The notes beneath the pieces are model-generated. The model made no database searches and was not told the origin of the DNA. It saw only the letters and a list, made by a program, of their open reading frames with translations. The translations under genes were made by a program, and so were the position numbers. From assembly GCA_024349245.1 (NCBI GenBank), contig JALDNG010000091.1, positions 460,001 to 524,000 on the forward strand: a stretch of DNA of 64,000 nt. Direction: 5' to 3'. The first letter of the stretch is position 1. Every line of letters starts with the position of its first letter. This DNA comes from Neodontobutis hainanensis (lineage: Eukaryota > Chordata > Actinopteri > Gobiiformes > Odontobutidae). Below are positions 1-10,750 of the stretch, piece by piece.

Positions 1-2319
1 CTCTTCACTCCAACCCTCTTCGCTGCGACTGCCTTCAGACCTGGGCCTTTCACCTGGGGAACGCCTCTCACCTGACGCTGCTGGAGCCGTCCCTCACGCT
101 CTGTCACAGTTGAACTCAGAATTGATAAAGTCTCGTGGAATCGGAGACAAAACGTTTTCTTTTACCATTTCTCTTTTTTGGCCATTTTTGGCAGCTCTAC
201 AACTCTGACTTTGTTTCGCTTAGCAAGACATGAAGACTGTAAGGAGTGGCAGGTTTTAATGCTGGCCTTTACATTTCGTGTCTTGTTCCTGGGAAATTTT
301 CTCACAACACTGAAGGTTGTTCACCAGAAATTTCACAAATCCACTAAAAAGGGTGGATTTGTGAAATTTCTGTACCAACAAAACATGGCTACTAAAAAGA
401 AGGGGTGTACCGTTAACAGCCCTTTGCCTTAGAGGTCATTATAACCTAAATGTGCCATTAGCAGCGTCTTGCTAATAACCTTAAACTGAGTCCAGATGCT
501 TTTGTTGAACTGTTTTTTTCTTAAATAAAATGGTCAATCCTTAATCTTGTGTCACTTCCTGTTCAGGTGAGCTCTGAGGCGGGGGCTGCACCTATCATAT
601 CGCAGGAGGGTTCAGAAGGGCGTGGCCTGAGTAAACCAACGCAGAAGAAGAAGCACCGTGTGCTGGAGCCGGGAGCTTTAGTGATCGAACACGCCGAGCC
701 CTCAGACACAGGTTTATACTGGCCCCGGTTTTAGACTAGTTTAGACCTGTCCCATGTACGTGCTTTGTTCTTCCTCAGAAACCCCAGCTGCAGTTCCTCT
801 AAAGCCCGTTCTGGTCCTCTCTGTGTCCGTCAGGGACCTACACCTGTGTGGCCTGGAATGCTGATGGGGCCGACACCAAGAGCCTGTCTGTGTTTGTGGA
901 GCCCCAGAGCCTGAGGGACCGGGGCCAGGGCTCGGATCCCAGCAGAGAGCAGCTGTGGCCGGGTAACAGCAGCCGCAGTGTGGCCTCTCTGGTGGTGCTC
1001 GCAAAGGTACAGGACATGACACTGATGTTTCAAACGGATTCTGTAATGCTGTGGTTTACATGCACGAGCAGCTGCTTCTCTCAGACATGTAACAATATAT
1101 TTGACCCAATTAGTTTTTTAGCATTTACACTGAACGCTGCAGTGTCAGAGTCTGAGTTCTGAACAACACCTCGCCTTTAACACAACGTGGTTTTGACCAC
1201 AGTTACAGTGAACATATCAGAACTATAGCCTAGCCTACACCTACACTAATATTTTCCTCGACACGCTATTAACAGGTTTTCATTCCAAAACCTCAGAGGA
1301 ACAGTTCGAGCATCTGCAGTGAGTTTGTTTTAAGTCTGATAACTTGAGCGCAAGTAAGACCTGGTTGATCTGTCTTTTGGAAAACTGTGCACTTTAATCT
1401 TGTTCTTAAGGAGCGCGAACTTCAGCAACTTTAGAAAATTTAGGTTATGTTCAGTAATTGGATATAATTTTTCTCATAATTGAGTTTCTAGTCCACCCCA
1501 GCATTAAAAAGAGAGCTCCACCTATCGTCAGAAGAATTGTGTTTCCACGGTTTTTAAGGGGAACAACTGCTGAACCCTAACCCTGCACTTCTCTTGTGTG
1601 GCCTGTAGGTGGTGCACTCTCAGTCTGTGGTCCTGGAGTGGAAACTGTATCCCACAAACCCAGACCAGAACCAGGACCAGGACCAGGACCTGCCTCTGGC
1701 CCTGCCTCGGTTCAGCACTGCCACAGTCCACATCCACAACCCACAGATCAGCTACACCGCCAAGGTCTAGTTTAGTCCTGGTTTAGTCCTGGTTTGGTCC
1801 TGGTTTAGCCCTGGTCTGACCCGGTCTTGTTTTTTCCAGGTTCCTGCAGACGTTCAGGAGTACAACCTAACCCACCTCCTTCCTTCGACTCTGTACCACG
1901 TTTGTTTAACCGTCTCCTCGGACACGCCTCTGTCTTCAAGCCCCGCCCCCTGCACATCCTGTTCCGCCTCTCACACTTCCTGTCTGACCGTCACCACCAA
2001 AGACGCGCTGTTCTCTGTGGAGCCGGTGGCCTCACGGCGCGGCGGCGTGGCGTTGGCGGCCGTCCTGGGCTCCATGTTCGCGCTGTCCATCATGGCCCTG
2101 CTGCTGTTCTACATGGGCCGCCGTCGCGTTGTCAACCAGCACCAGAACCACGCCCACTCCCTCAAAAAGTACATACAGCACGCCACCTCCATCCCGCTCA
2201 ACGAGCTGTACCCGCCGCTCATCACGCTGTGGGAGAGCGAGGCTGAGAAAGACAAAGACGAGAAGGAAGACAACATGGAGGACGGACAAATCGACACCAG
2301 CAAGACCTACATGTGGTAG
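1..2319 (+). CDS. LRRN-family neuronal leucine-rich repeat protein, 3' part (partial, possibly decayed)
   Basis: Single-pass type I membrane protein of the LRRN1/2/3 type, known in neural adhesion and receptor trafficking. Exons read: 3 to about 108 (LRR C-terminal cap with NPLRCDC and a conserved Trp), 567-711, 834-1006 (TYTCVAWN, F strand of an Ig domain), 1609-1764 and 1840-2319 (FN3 with YNLTHLLPSTLYHVCLTV, then the membrane segment AAVLGSMFALSIMALLLFY, basic stop-transfer RRR, and a tail with SIPLNELYPPLI ending TYMW). Phases join cleanly from 567 onward. The tail and FN3 match what I recall of the LRRN1-3 C-terminus, hence the family call. Oddities: mammalian LRRN1-3 coding sequence is usually in one exon, whereas this one is split. 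The first exon has no good donor before an in-frame TGA at 111. The Ig domain lacks its first Cys and core Trp. The gene starts outside the window. A diverged paralogue or a decaying gene are both possible. Confidence 0.75.
325..372. repeat. Perfect 20-bp inverted repeat (hairpin) in an LRRN-gene intron
   Basis: Arms 325-344 and 353-372 are exact reverse complements separated by the 8-base loop TAAAAAGG. The surrounding 110-566 holds no recognisable exon. It could be a miniature element end pair or a foldback; no target-site duplication was recognised. Confidence 0.85.
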
Positions 2320-2564
2320 CGACCGGAAACACAGGGAGACTGGGGTTTGGAGCTCAATGGGACTCTACACGAGCCGAGAAAATGGTCAAATCTGACACAG
2401 ACGGAGAAAGGGTACATTTAGTTTCTTTTTCAAATCAGATTCAGCTCATTAACCACAAAGTGTCTCCAGATCAGGAGGCGCCTCTTCTTCTTCTCCTCTC
2501 AGGCTTTCTTACTCTGCTTTTAGTTCACAGCCCAACAAAAAACTATTTAGTTTGGTCCTCGAGT
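2320..2564 (+). other. Probable 3' UTR start of the LRRN-family gene
   Basis: Non-coding sequence directly after the TAG at 2317-2319. No nearby AATAAA is seen before the minisatellite. The first clear hexamer downstream is near 5627, so the 3' end of the transcript is undetermined and might include the arrays. Confidence 0.35.
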
Positions 2565-3478
2565 GTCCCTGAGGCTGGTCCTGTCCCTGAGGCTGGTCCT
2601 GTCCCTGAGGCCGGTCCTGTCCCTGAGGCCGGTCCTGTCCCTGAGGCTGGTCCTGTCCCTGAGGCCGGTCCTGTCCCTGAGGCCGGTCCTGTCCCTGAGG
2701 CTGGTCCTGTCCCTGAGGCTGGTCCTGTCCCTGAACCTGGTCCTGTCTCTGAACCTGGTCCTGTCCCTGAGGGCCGGTCCTGTCCCTGAGGGCCGGTCCT
2801 GTCCCTGAGGGCCGGTCCTGTCTCTGAGGGCCGGTCCTGTCCCTGAGGGCCGGTCCTGTCTCTGAACCTGTCTCTGAACCTGAACCTGTCTCTGAACCTG
2901 GTCCTGTCTCTGAACCTGGTCCTGTCTCTGAACCTGGTCCTGTCCCTGAGGCTGGTCCTGTCCCTGAACCTGTCTCTGAACCTGGTCCTGTCCCTGAGGC
3001 CGGTCCTGTCCCTGAACCTGTCTCTGAACCTGAACCTGTCTCTGAACCTGAACCTGTCTCTGAACCTGGTCCTGTCTCTGAACCTGGTCCTGTCCCTGAG
3101 GCTGGTCCTGTCCCTGAACCTGTCTCTGAACCTGGTCCTGTCCCTGAGGGCCGGTCCTGTCCCTGAACCTGTCTCTGAACCTGGTCCTGTCTCTGAACCT
3201 GGTCCTGTCCCTGAGGGCCGGTCCTGTCCCTGAACCTGTCTCTGAACCTGGTCCTGTCTCTGAGGGCCGGTCCTGAGGCCGGTCCTGTCCCTGAACCTGT
3301 CTCTGAACCTGGTCCTGTCTCTGAGGGCCGGTCCTGTCCCTGGTCCTGTCCCTGAGGCCTGGTCCTGTCCCTGAACCTGTCCCTGAGGGCCGGTCCTGTC
3401 CCTGAACCTGTCTCTGAACCTGGTCCTGTCTCTGAACCTGGTCCTGTCTCTGAACCTGGTTCTGTCTCTGAACCTGGT
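2565..3478 (+). repeat. 18-bp minisatellite (CTGAGGCTGGTCCTGTCC)
   Basis: About 50 tandem units. The first units (2565-2750) are regular 18-mers. Later units alternate CTGAACCTGGTCCTGTCT, a 19-bp form with GAGGGCCGG, and shortened forms. Because 18 is a multiple of 3, two artefactual open frames with repeated PVPEAG or VLSLRL appear. Confidence 0.95.
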
Positions 3479-3610
3479 CTAGAAGTCAGAACTATCTCTA
3501 AACTTTCACAAAAAAACCTGACCCTGGTTCAGTTTGGTCTGGACCAGGTTCTGGAGCGTTCACCTGAACATTTGGTGCAGACCTAACAGGAAAGTCCGAG
3601 AGTCTGTTCC
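3479..3610 (+). mobile_element. Dispersed repeat, unexpanded copy (sister of 10751-11790)
   Basis: The order GAACTATCTC, TTTCACAAAA, ACCCTGGTTCAGTTTGGTCT, GGTTCTGGAG, TTCACCTGAACATTTGG, GGAAAGTCC is shared with the flanks of the 10-bp array at 10811-11690. Here only about one TTCAGTTTGG unit lies at the equivalent position, so this copy shows the likely pre-expansion state. The element class is not identified. Confidence 0.7.
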
Positions 3611-3956
3611 TAACGGCTCAGGTGTGAGACGGCCATTACAGTCCTTCATTTGTGGTTGATGAGCTGAATTCAGATTTGGTTTAATACATGGATCCTTGTT
3701 TGAAGAGAGATTTATGGAGTCTGGATTTATTGCCGTCCTTGGATTAACTTTGTCTGAAAACTCTGGACTGAGACTGAGGGTTTTTTATCGAAGCACACTG
3801 ACAGTAGCTGCACTGTACAAACTTATCGAAGTATTGTAAAGAAGTTCAGACGCTGAACGAACACAATAACACAAACATGTCTCTGTGTTTTTACGTGTTT
3901 GCATTAGCACTCGAGGCTCACACGTTCAGATCTTACACGTTTAAATCTATATCTCT
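3611..3956. other. Intergenic, no feature recognised
   Basis: Unique-looking AT-rich sequence between two repeat arrays. No exon, motif or RNA gene was recognised on either strand. Confidence 0.5.
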
Positions 3957-5412
3957 CTTCGACTGAGTCTGGCTTTAGGCCCGGTTCGACTGAGTCTGGC
4001 TTTAGTCCCGGTTCGACTGAGTCCGGCTTTAGTCGAGGTTCGACTGAGTCCGGCTTTAGTCGAGGTTCGACTGAGTCGGCTTTAGTCGAGGTTCGACTGA
4101 GTCCGGCTTTAGTCGGTTCGACTGAGTCGGCTTTAGTCGGTTCGACTGAGTCGGCTTTAGTCGGTTCGACTGAGTCCGGCTTTAGTCGAGGTTCGACTGA
4201 GTCCGGCTTTAGTCGAGTTCGACTGAGTCGGCTTTAGTCGGTTCGACTGAGTCCGGCTTTAGTCGAGGTTCGACTGAGTCGGCTTTAGTCGGTTCGACTG
4301 AGTCCGGCTTTAGTCGGTTCGACTGAGTCCGGCTTTAGTCGGTTCGACTGAGTCCGGCTTTAGTCGAGGTTCGACTGAGTCCGGCTTTAGTCGAGGTTCG
4401 ACTGAGTCCGGCTTTAGTCGAGGTTCGACTGAGTCCGGCTTTAGTCCCGGTTCGACTGAGTCCGGCTTTAGTCGAGGTTCGACTGAGTCCGGCTTTAGTC
4501 CCGGTTCGACTGAGTCCGGCTTTAGGCCCGGTTCGACTGAGTCCGGCTTTAGTCGAGGTTCGACTGAGTCCGGCTTTAGTCGGTTCGACTGAGTCCGGCT
4601 TTAGTCGAGGTTCGACTGAGTCCGGCTTTAGTCGAGGTTCGACTGAGTCCGGCTTTAGGCCCGGTTCGACTGAGTCCGGCTTTAGTCGGTTCGACTGAGT
4701 CCGGCTTTAGTCGAGGTTCGACTGAGTCCGGCTTTAGGCCCGGTTCGACTGAGTCCGGCTTTAGGCCCGGTTCGACTGAGTCCGGCTTTAGGCCCGGTTC
4801 GACTGAGTCCGGCTTTAGTCGAGGTTCGACTGAGTCCGGCTTTAGTCGGTTCGACTGAGTCCGGCTTTAGTCCCGGTTCGACTGAGTCCGGCTTTAGTCC
4901 CGGTTCGACTGAGTCCGGCTTTAGTCGAGGTTCGACTGAGTCCGGCTTTAGTCGAGGTTCGACTGAGTCCGGCTTTAGGCCCGGTTCGACTGAGTCCGGC
5001 TTTAGTCGAGGTTCGACTGAGTCCGGCTTTAGGCCCGGTTCGACTGAGTCCGGCTTTAGTCGAGGTTCGACTGAGTCCGGCTTTAGTCGAGGTTCGACTG
5101 AGTCCGGCTTTAGTCGGTTCGACTGAGTCCGGCTTTAGTCGAGGTTCGACTGAGTCCGGCTTTAGTCGAGGTTCGACTGAGTCCGGCTTTAGGCCCGGTT
5201 CGACTGAGTCCGGCTTTAGGCCCGGTTCGACTGAGTCCGGCTTTAGTCGAGGTTCGACTGAGTCCGGCTTTAGTCGGTTCGACTGAGTCCGGCTTTAGGC
5301 CCGGTTCGACTGAGTCCGGCTTTAGGCCGGTTCGACTGAGTCCGGCTTTAGTCGAGGTTCGACTGGGTCCGGCTTTAGGCGAGGTTCGACTGAGTCCGGC
5401 TTTAGGCCCGGT
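3957..5412 (+). repeat. 23-27-bp satellite with a near-palindromic core
   Basis: About 55 units. The core GACTGAGTCCGGCTTTAGTC is constant and the linker varies between GAGGTTC, CCCGGTTC and GGTTC, giving 27-, 27- and 23-24-bp units. The 20-base core pairs with its own reverse complement at 14 of 20 positions (GACT...CCGG...AGTC), so each unit could form a small hairpin. Confidence 0.95.
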
Positions 5413-6112
5413 CTAAACGAGTCCAGTTTTGAGCTGTACTAGAATCTGAATGTGAGAGCTCAGAGCCTTCAGACTCACGGTCTTCCTCGCCGCAGCATGA
5501 ACACATTATTGTTCAGATATTTCTCTCAGATTTAAAATATGTACAGCCGTTCTCAGAAGTTCTTCATATTGAGTTCATCTGTACTTTCCTCCGATTGCAC
5601 TCTCTCATCAGGACTGTTTCTGTAAAAATAAAAAATATATCCGGACGAGAAACTGCAAATGAAGTGAGCACAAAGAGGTAATGTTAATTATAAAAGATTA
5701 ATCTAAACAGCTGTGACAAAAACAAACCACAACAAAGTCATTAGTTTTAGGAGCGTTTTTTAAAGGTCTTGGTCTTGCTTTCCACTTTGTTTACCAAACA
5801 CTAACATTTCTCACATTTCTCTAAATCTTTCGTCGGTTTTGACTTTCCACGGTCTTGGTTTTGACTCGATGCTCTCTGGTCTTGGTCAGGACTTGGTCAG
5901 TATGAGCTTGACTAAAACTAGGCAGAAGTCTAGAACTACAAAAATGGTGACTTTAAATACTCTCCGTTTGTTGATCAGATAAAATCATTCACAGTTAAAC
6001 TAGTCTCAGCATCTTGTGCTCCACTGTTTTCAGATTTGTCGTTCAGATCTTTAGCCAAATATTCCTCTGAAAAACCAAAACCTGTGGAACTAACTCCTTA
6101 TAATCCTCACTT
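5413..6112. other. Intergenic, AT-rich, no gene recognised
   Basis: Contains an AATAAA hexamer near 5627-5632 that could serve a very long LRRN-family 3' UTR, but nothing else supports that. No exon was recognised on either strand. Confidence 0.4.
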
Positions 6113-6694
6113 TATCTCCTCTCCTCTCGTCTCGTCACTCTATCTCCTCTCCTCGCTCTATCTCCTCTCCTCGCTCTATCTCCTCTCCTCGCTCTATCTC
6201 CTCTCCTCGCTCTATCTCCTCTCCTCGCTCTATCTCCTCTCCTCGCTCTATCTCCTCTCCTCGCTCTATCTCCTCTCCTCGCTCTAACTCCTCTCGTCTC
6301 GTCACTCTATCTCCTCTCCTCGCTCTATCTCCTCTCCTCGCTCTAACTCCTCTCGTCTCGTCACTCTATCTCCTCTCCTCGCTCTATCTCCTCTCCTCGC
6401 TCTATCTCCTCTCCTCGCTCTATCTCCTCTCCTCGCTCTATCTCCTCTCCTCGCTCTAACTCCTCTCCTCTCCTCGCTCTATCTCCTCTCCTCGCTCTAT
6501 CTCCTCTCCTCGCTCTATCTCCTCTCCTCGCTCTATCTCCTCTCCTCGCTCTAACTCCTCTCGTCTCCTCTCTGTAACTCCTCTCGTCTCCTCTCTGTAA
6601 CTCCTCTCGTCTCCTCTCTGTAACTCCTCTCGTCTCCTCTCTGTAACTCCTCTCCTCTCCTCGCTCTAACTCCTCTCCTCTCTCGCTCTAACTC
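6113..6694 (+). repeat. 18-bp pyrimidine-rich minisatellite (CTCTATCTCCTCTCCTCG)
   Basis: About 32 units, with interspersed variants CTCTAACTCCTCTCGTCT and, near 6560-6650, CTCTGTAACTCCTCTCGTCT. The coding-like LSSLYL reading is a by-product of the 18-bp period. Confidence 0.95.
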
Positions 6695-6697
6695 CTC

Positions 6698-6739
6698 ACT
6701 GCTGTAAACTGCTGTAAACTGCTGTAAACTGCTGTAAAC
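6698..6739 (+). repeat. Short 10-bp tandem repeat (ACTGCTGTAA)x4
   Basis: Four near-exact units directly abut the end of the preceding pyrimidine-rich array. Confidence 0.9.
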
Positions 6740-7022
6740 TGTCTCTGGTTGTTTTCCAAATGCTACGAGCCGTTTAGGAGTTTTCTGGAGGTCTTAAAAG
6801 TCTTGTTCTTAAATCAAACCTACGTCCAGGTGCCTTTTTTAAAACCTTTTCTTGATGATGTTGTGGAGAAACTCCGCAGACATCTAGATTTTAATTAAAC
6901 TAAACTAAACCATCAATTCAAGATTTGGTAAAAAATGTTTCAGGATGTGGTTCTGGAAAAACAAAACCAAACCATTTTTATTTGTTGCTGTAAATCCTTT
7001 AATAGTGACTGGTCAGATATTG

Positions 7023-7290
7023 TTCATTCATTCATTCTCGTCCTGTCTGAGTCCTGTTGGGGGTCATGTGACTGGAGCCTATCCCAGCAGCTTTGGGCCT
7101 GAGGCGGGGTACACTCTGGACAGGGCCAGTTAGTCGCAGGGCTAACATATAGAGACAGTGACAGACAAACGTTCTTTCACTAGAGACACTTTAGTTTTTC
7201 CATTTGACCTGTACATGTAAGTGTTTGGACGGTGGGAGGAACCGGGGTACCTGACAGAACCCAGGGTATCACAACCTTCTTGCAGTGAGG
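7023..7290 (+). mobile_element. Dispersed teleost repeat, copy 1
   Basis: Begins CATTCATTCATTC and contains GGAGCCTATCCCAGCAGC, GAGGCGGGGTACACTCTGG, GTCGCAGGGCTAACAT and GTTTGGACGGTGGGAGGAA, an arrangement I recognise as a very abundant fish interspersed repeat. A second copy, truncated at its 5' end, lies at 14880-15036. I do not assign a superfamily. Confidence 0.75.
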
Positions 7291-7982
7291 CAGGAGCCCC
7301 GGGTCACATTTCGTACGAAGCTCGAGGTAAACAACCAGAGACCACTTTCATCGTGAATAAAACTTGAGAAAACATTCAAATGCAGGGTTTTTTTGTACAA
7401 AGTGTCTTGAGTCTATATTTGAAGACTTTATTATTGTTCATATAATTATTCAGATTATTATTATTGCCACAGACTGAGCACTAACTGTTACAGATGTGTT
7501 TGAAGTTAATAAACACACTTTATCACTTTATGGTTTTCTCTTTGTTATTGTGTTTTACTTTAAGGTGAATTTATGAATGTTATGTGAGTTTACCGGCGCA
7601 GCTTCATCGGACGGTGCTCAGGGGTCAGTCGTGTAACTGTATCTGTCACAGCTTCTGCTCAGACTCATGCTGCGTTCATGTGTCTGTGAACAGCAATAAC
7701 AGAAGGATAATCATCCTTTCATTTGATGAACCAAACTTTACATAATGGCCCCACCATAAACAATACAGCAAGGCAGCCATCTTGGTTCAGTCCGACAGAC
7801 TTCGAACTCGCGCCCATCGTCCAGACACAAGGCATTAAGTTATATAAAGGATTGTTATTAGTTTTAGGCTGTGGCAAGGTGGCCATTTTAGTGTTGTTAA
7901 AGCATTATTAAAACGTTTGTATCTCTCATAAACAAGACTGGTTTGTCTTCACCTGAGGAATATCTATTGTGACTATAAAGTT
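7291..7982. other. Intergenic, no gene recognised
   Basis: AT-rich sequence with an AATAAA near 7509. Short open frames on both strands show no homology I recognise. Confidence 0.4.
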
Positions 7983-8285
7983 GGGGCGGCAGTGGCTCAG
8001 TGGTAGAGCGGTCGTCCTTCAACCGGAAGGTGGTGGGTTCGATTCCCGCTCTCCCCACAAAATACTGTCGTTGTGTCCTTGGGCAAGACACTTAACCCAC
8101 CTTGCCTTGTATGAATGTGTAAGAATGTTCAGTGAATGTATGTGGTGTTGGTCGGAGAGTCCGTAGGCGCAGAATGGCTGCCACGTCTCTGTCAGTCTGC
8201 CCCGGGGCATCTGTGGCTACTGTTGTAATAATACAACGATGCCATTTCCACGGCAACTATAATAATAAAATAATAAAAGCGCTCA
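7983..8285 (+). mobile_element. tRNA-derived SINE
   Basis: The head from 7983 has an A-box-like TGGCTCAGTGGTAGAGCGG and a perfect B box GGTTCGATTCC near 8036-8046, as in RNA polymerase III promoters. It is followed by TTGGGCAAGACACTTAACCC, a body with GCAGAATGGCTGCCACG and GTCTGCCCCGGGGCA, and an AATAATAAAA tail with AGCGCT. This is the common fish SINE arrangement. The acceptor stem pairs poorly, so it is not a functional tRNA gene. Confidence 0.85.
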
Positions 8286-8910
8286 TCACTGATGTTTCGT
8301 TCTCAGGAACAAGCCTCCTACATTTCAGCTTCAATCGTTTCACACAAACTCAAGTGAAGGGTGGATAAAAGAAAAGCTTGTGACTCACTCATTTTATTTT
8401 TACTTATTTTCAGAAAGTGAACGAGACGAGTGGCAGCCTTCAGCGCAGCTCCAGACACAACCTCAGGAAAGGCTTTTATTGTGAAGGGCTATAATGGTGG
8501 TGACAGTCAGGTTCCAGTCCAACTTAAGCTATTCAAACAAACTGAGTAAGACGTCAAAGCTAAATAAAACATGTTTTATCTAAAACCATATCAAATCCAT
8601 CCAAAACCTGTTGAAATCCCACTAAAATAAATAATTACATTATTGAAAATGTTTGAAAACGTGTGAAAGGATCAGACACAGCAGCAGGGGTCCATGATAT
8701 TTAATCTTAACGTTACCAGTATTACTTCCTGCTTTAGTGCCTCGAGCAATAATAAAAAACAAACAAACCCAAACTAACCTGACCAATCAAAAGCACTGAG
8801 ATGAGGCTGCTTTTCTCTGATTGGCCGTATGTAAATTTAATTTGGTCTGAGAACCTTCCAGATGAATCATAAACAATAATGAGTACAGATTCTACCATTA
8901 CAGGTCCGTG
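8286..8910. other. Intergenic, possibly 3' part of the lectin remnant
   Basis: No exon was confidently read. The final exon of the minus-strand lectin locus would be expected here, but I could not identify it. Confidence 0.35.
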
Positions 8911-9036
8911 TACCAGTTAGCCTCGTGGTACCAGTTAGCCTCGTGGTACCAGTTAGCCTCATGGTACCAGTTAGCCTCGTGGTACCAGTTAGCCTCGTGG
9001 TACCAGTTAGCCTCATGGTACCAGTTAGCCTCGTGG
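8911..9036 (+). repeat. 18-bp minisatellite (TACCAGTTAGCCTCGTGG)x7
   Basis: Exactly seven units of 18 bp (126 bases) with only G/A differences in CTCGTGG versus CTCATGG and no length change. Confidence 0.95.
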
Positions 9037-9259
9037 CTACAAATCAAACCTTCATCAGGAAATGTTTTTAGTGCCTGTTGTTGTTACGTCGACTCGGCTG
9101 AGCTGTGCCTGTTCAAATGATCCTGTCTGGAGCTTCAGAAATAATGTAATGGAATATATTATGTTAGCACTCCTGCCGCACAGTTCCCTCCGGAAACAGG
9201 TTTTAGATGGATTTATAAATAATATAATGCAAGGAACAATTGAAAGAAAACTACCTCAC

Positions 9260-10237
9260 CTGTTTGAAAATCTGCTCCATGACGGCAGGATCGCTGAGGT
9301 CAGCACCACTCTGGAGTTGCATCTGGAACTTTGAGGAGGAGGTCTTTCACTTTCACTGGAGAAAATAGGATTTGGTTAAAAACTGGTTTAAAAAAGGTCT
9401 GCAGTCCACACAAAGGATTTATTCCATAGAACAAAATAAAATGATATAATATAAAAATAAATGTACACCAAGTCCTGTTGGTCCACACTTACACTTTTGG
9501 TCAACTTTCTAGAAACGATTATATTCACCTGAGAATGGTAACACTTTGGAAGTTTGAGCTATTCTAATTCAAACAAACATGGAAATGAGTTATTTGTTGT
9601 ATTGTTGTGCGAGTTTCAGGAAGTGTACATCGTATTTTGTCCTGCCTGTTGTGAAGAATAGCTCCATTATTGGTTGTAGTTAATGGCTCTAAATAAACCC
9701 TCAAACATACGTCCTGGACACAGATTTATGAAGGGTCTCAGTTTAAAGGGACATGACATTTTCTAAACGAGTGGATTATTTTGTTGCAGGTAATTCCAGT
9801 TTTTCTCAGGGGTTTGTCTCAATTGTTGATTGAGAAACGTGTTTTTCACTGAAAAAACTCAAATCTGGTGCTATTTATCAAAGTCCTTCATGTTTTTCCT
9901 TTTTTCACAGTGCATCTCTAAACACTTTTCCTGTTGTTTGGGACTTTGGGACTTTGCAGGTGTTACCTCTGTGGCAGACAGAGCTCATTGGTGCAGGGCA
10001 GATCCATCCAAAGAAGGTCTGAATTCTGGGCGACACAGTGCTCATTAGAGCCTGAGTTATCAGGTTCCCCAGCTTTCCAGTTTCTGAGGCTGCTGTTGTC
10101 GGACCACATCCATGGCTCACGGTACAGGTCACACAGAGGTGGTCTGGTTTTCTGCTGAGTTCTCGATCATAGTGTTGTCTACAGTAGGTCAAGCAGTCGG
10201 TCCAGTTCATTGAAGAACAAACTGCTTTACATTGAAC
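9260..10237 (-). pseudogene. C-type lectin domain gene remnant
   Basis: On the minus strand, 10237 down to 9967 follows a polypyrimidine-AG acceptor and ends at a GTAACA donor. It reads NWTDCLTYCRQHY in one frame, then after a frame change EPWMWSDNSSLRNWKAGEP, DNSGSNEHC and WMDLPCTNEL. These are the C-type lectin fold landmarks (WxW, EPxN-like EPDN, the WND-like segment, paired Cys). A second exon, 9355 down to 9260, encodes SGADLSDPAVMEQIFKQ, matching the stalk that follows the last CTLD in a large fish-specific lectin family, and ends at a good GTGAGG donor. The sequence between CRQHY and the WxW region is deleted and shifted, and the second exon also needs a one-base shift between VKVKDLLLK and the stalk. 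I therefore call it a pseudogene. The upstream signal peptide and other domains were not found. Confidence 0.65.
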
Positions 10238-10595
10238 TGAGAATAAAAAACACCTTAGATTCATAATTTAACTTTCTATGTGACCTACAGTTTGTACACT
10301 TTCTGACTCTATAAATGGTAAATGATGTGCATTTCTCTAGGGCTCTACAGAGAAGAGGGGCTGCCCTACACACAGCTCTCACTGCCTTCTCCGACCTCCA
10401 CCGAACCTCTCCACATTCACTCCAGAGACACTGGAGGCGTTCACAATGGTCCAGGTGCAGACGTCCCGGGACAAGACATGTCTCAGTCTAGTTATGTCTA
10501 CTTCATGGATTAGCACGAAGGACATGACATGAATTTGACATGACCTGAAGAGAACTTCAGTAACTCTAAACATTAAAATTAAAATTCTTATAACA
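10238..10595. other. Flank of the lectin remnant, unassigned
   Basis: Holds a 63-codon open frame (+ strand, 10322-10513). It has no recognised homology, and no further lectin exon was identified. Confidence 0.35.
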
Positions 10596-10667
10596 ACAGG
10601 GGAGAGGGGGAATCGAACCGCCAACCTTTATACAGGACGAATGCTGTACCACTGAGCCACTGCACTA
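10596..10667 (-). mobile_element. tRNA-like SINE head fragment
   Basis: The reverse strand carries a B-box-like GGTTCGATTCC and an A-box-like TGGCTCAGTGGTACAGC. The + strand reads GGAATCGAACC and ACCACTGAGCCACTG. No SINE body is visible, so this is a truncated head or a degenerate tRNA-like sequence. Confidence 0.6.
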
Positions 10668-10750
10668 GAGACATGTTTTTATTAATATACAGTTTATACA
10701 GTTACTACAGATATGTTTTAGGAAACGCTTCACAGCAGAGTATTATCCTG

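Noticed and set aside
178..432. 84-codon frame in the LRRN-gene intron
   Set aside because: Spans the hairpin; composition and context are non-coding and it does not supply the missing Ig strands.
7983..8055. tRNA gene
   Set aside because: A and B boxes are present, but stems pair poorly and the SINE body follows directly.
10322..10513. 63-codon open frame with a YTQLSLPSP motif
   Set aside because: No recognised homology, no splice context tying it to a gene, and unremarkable length.
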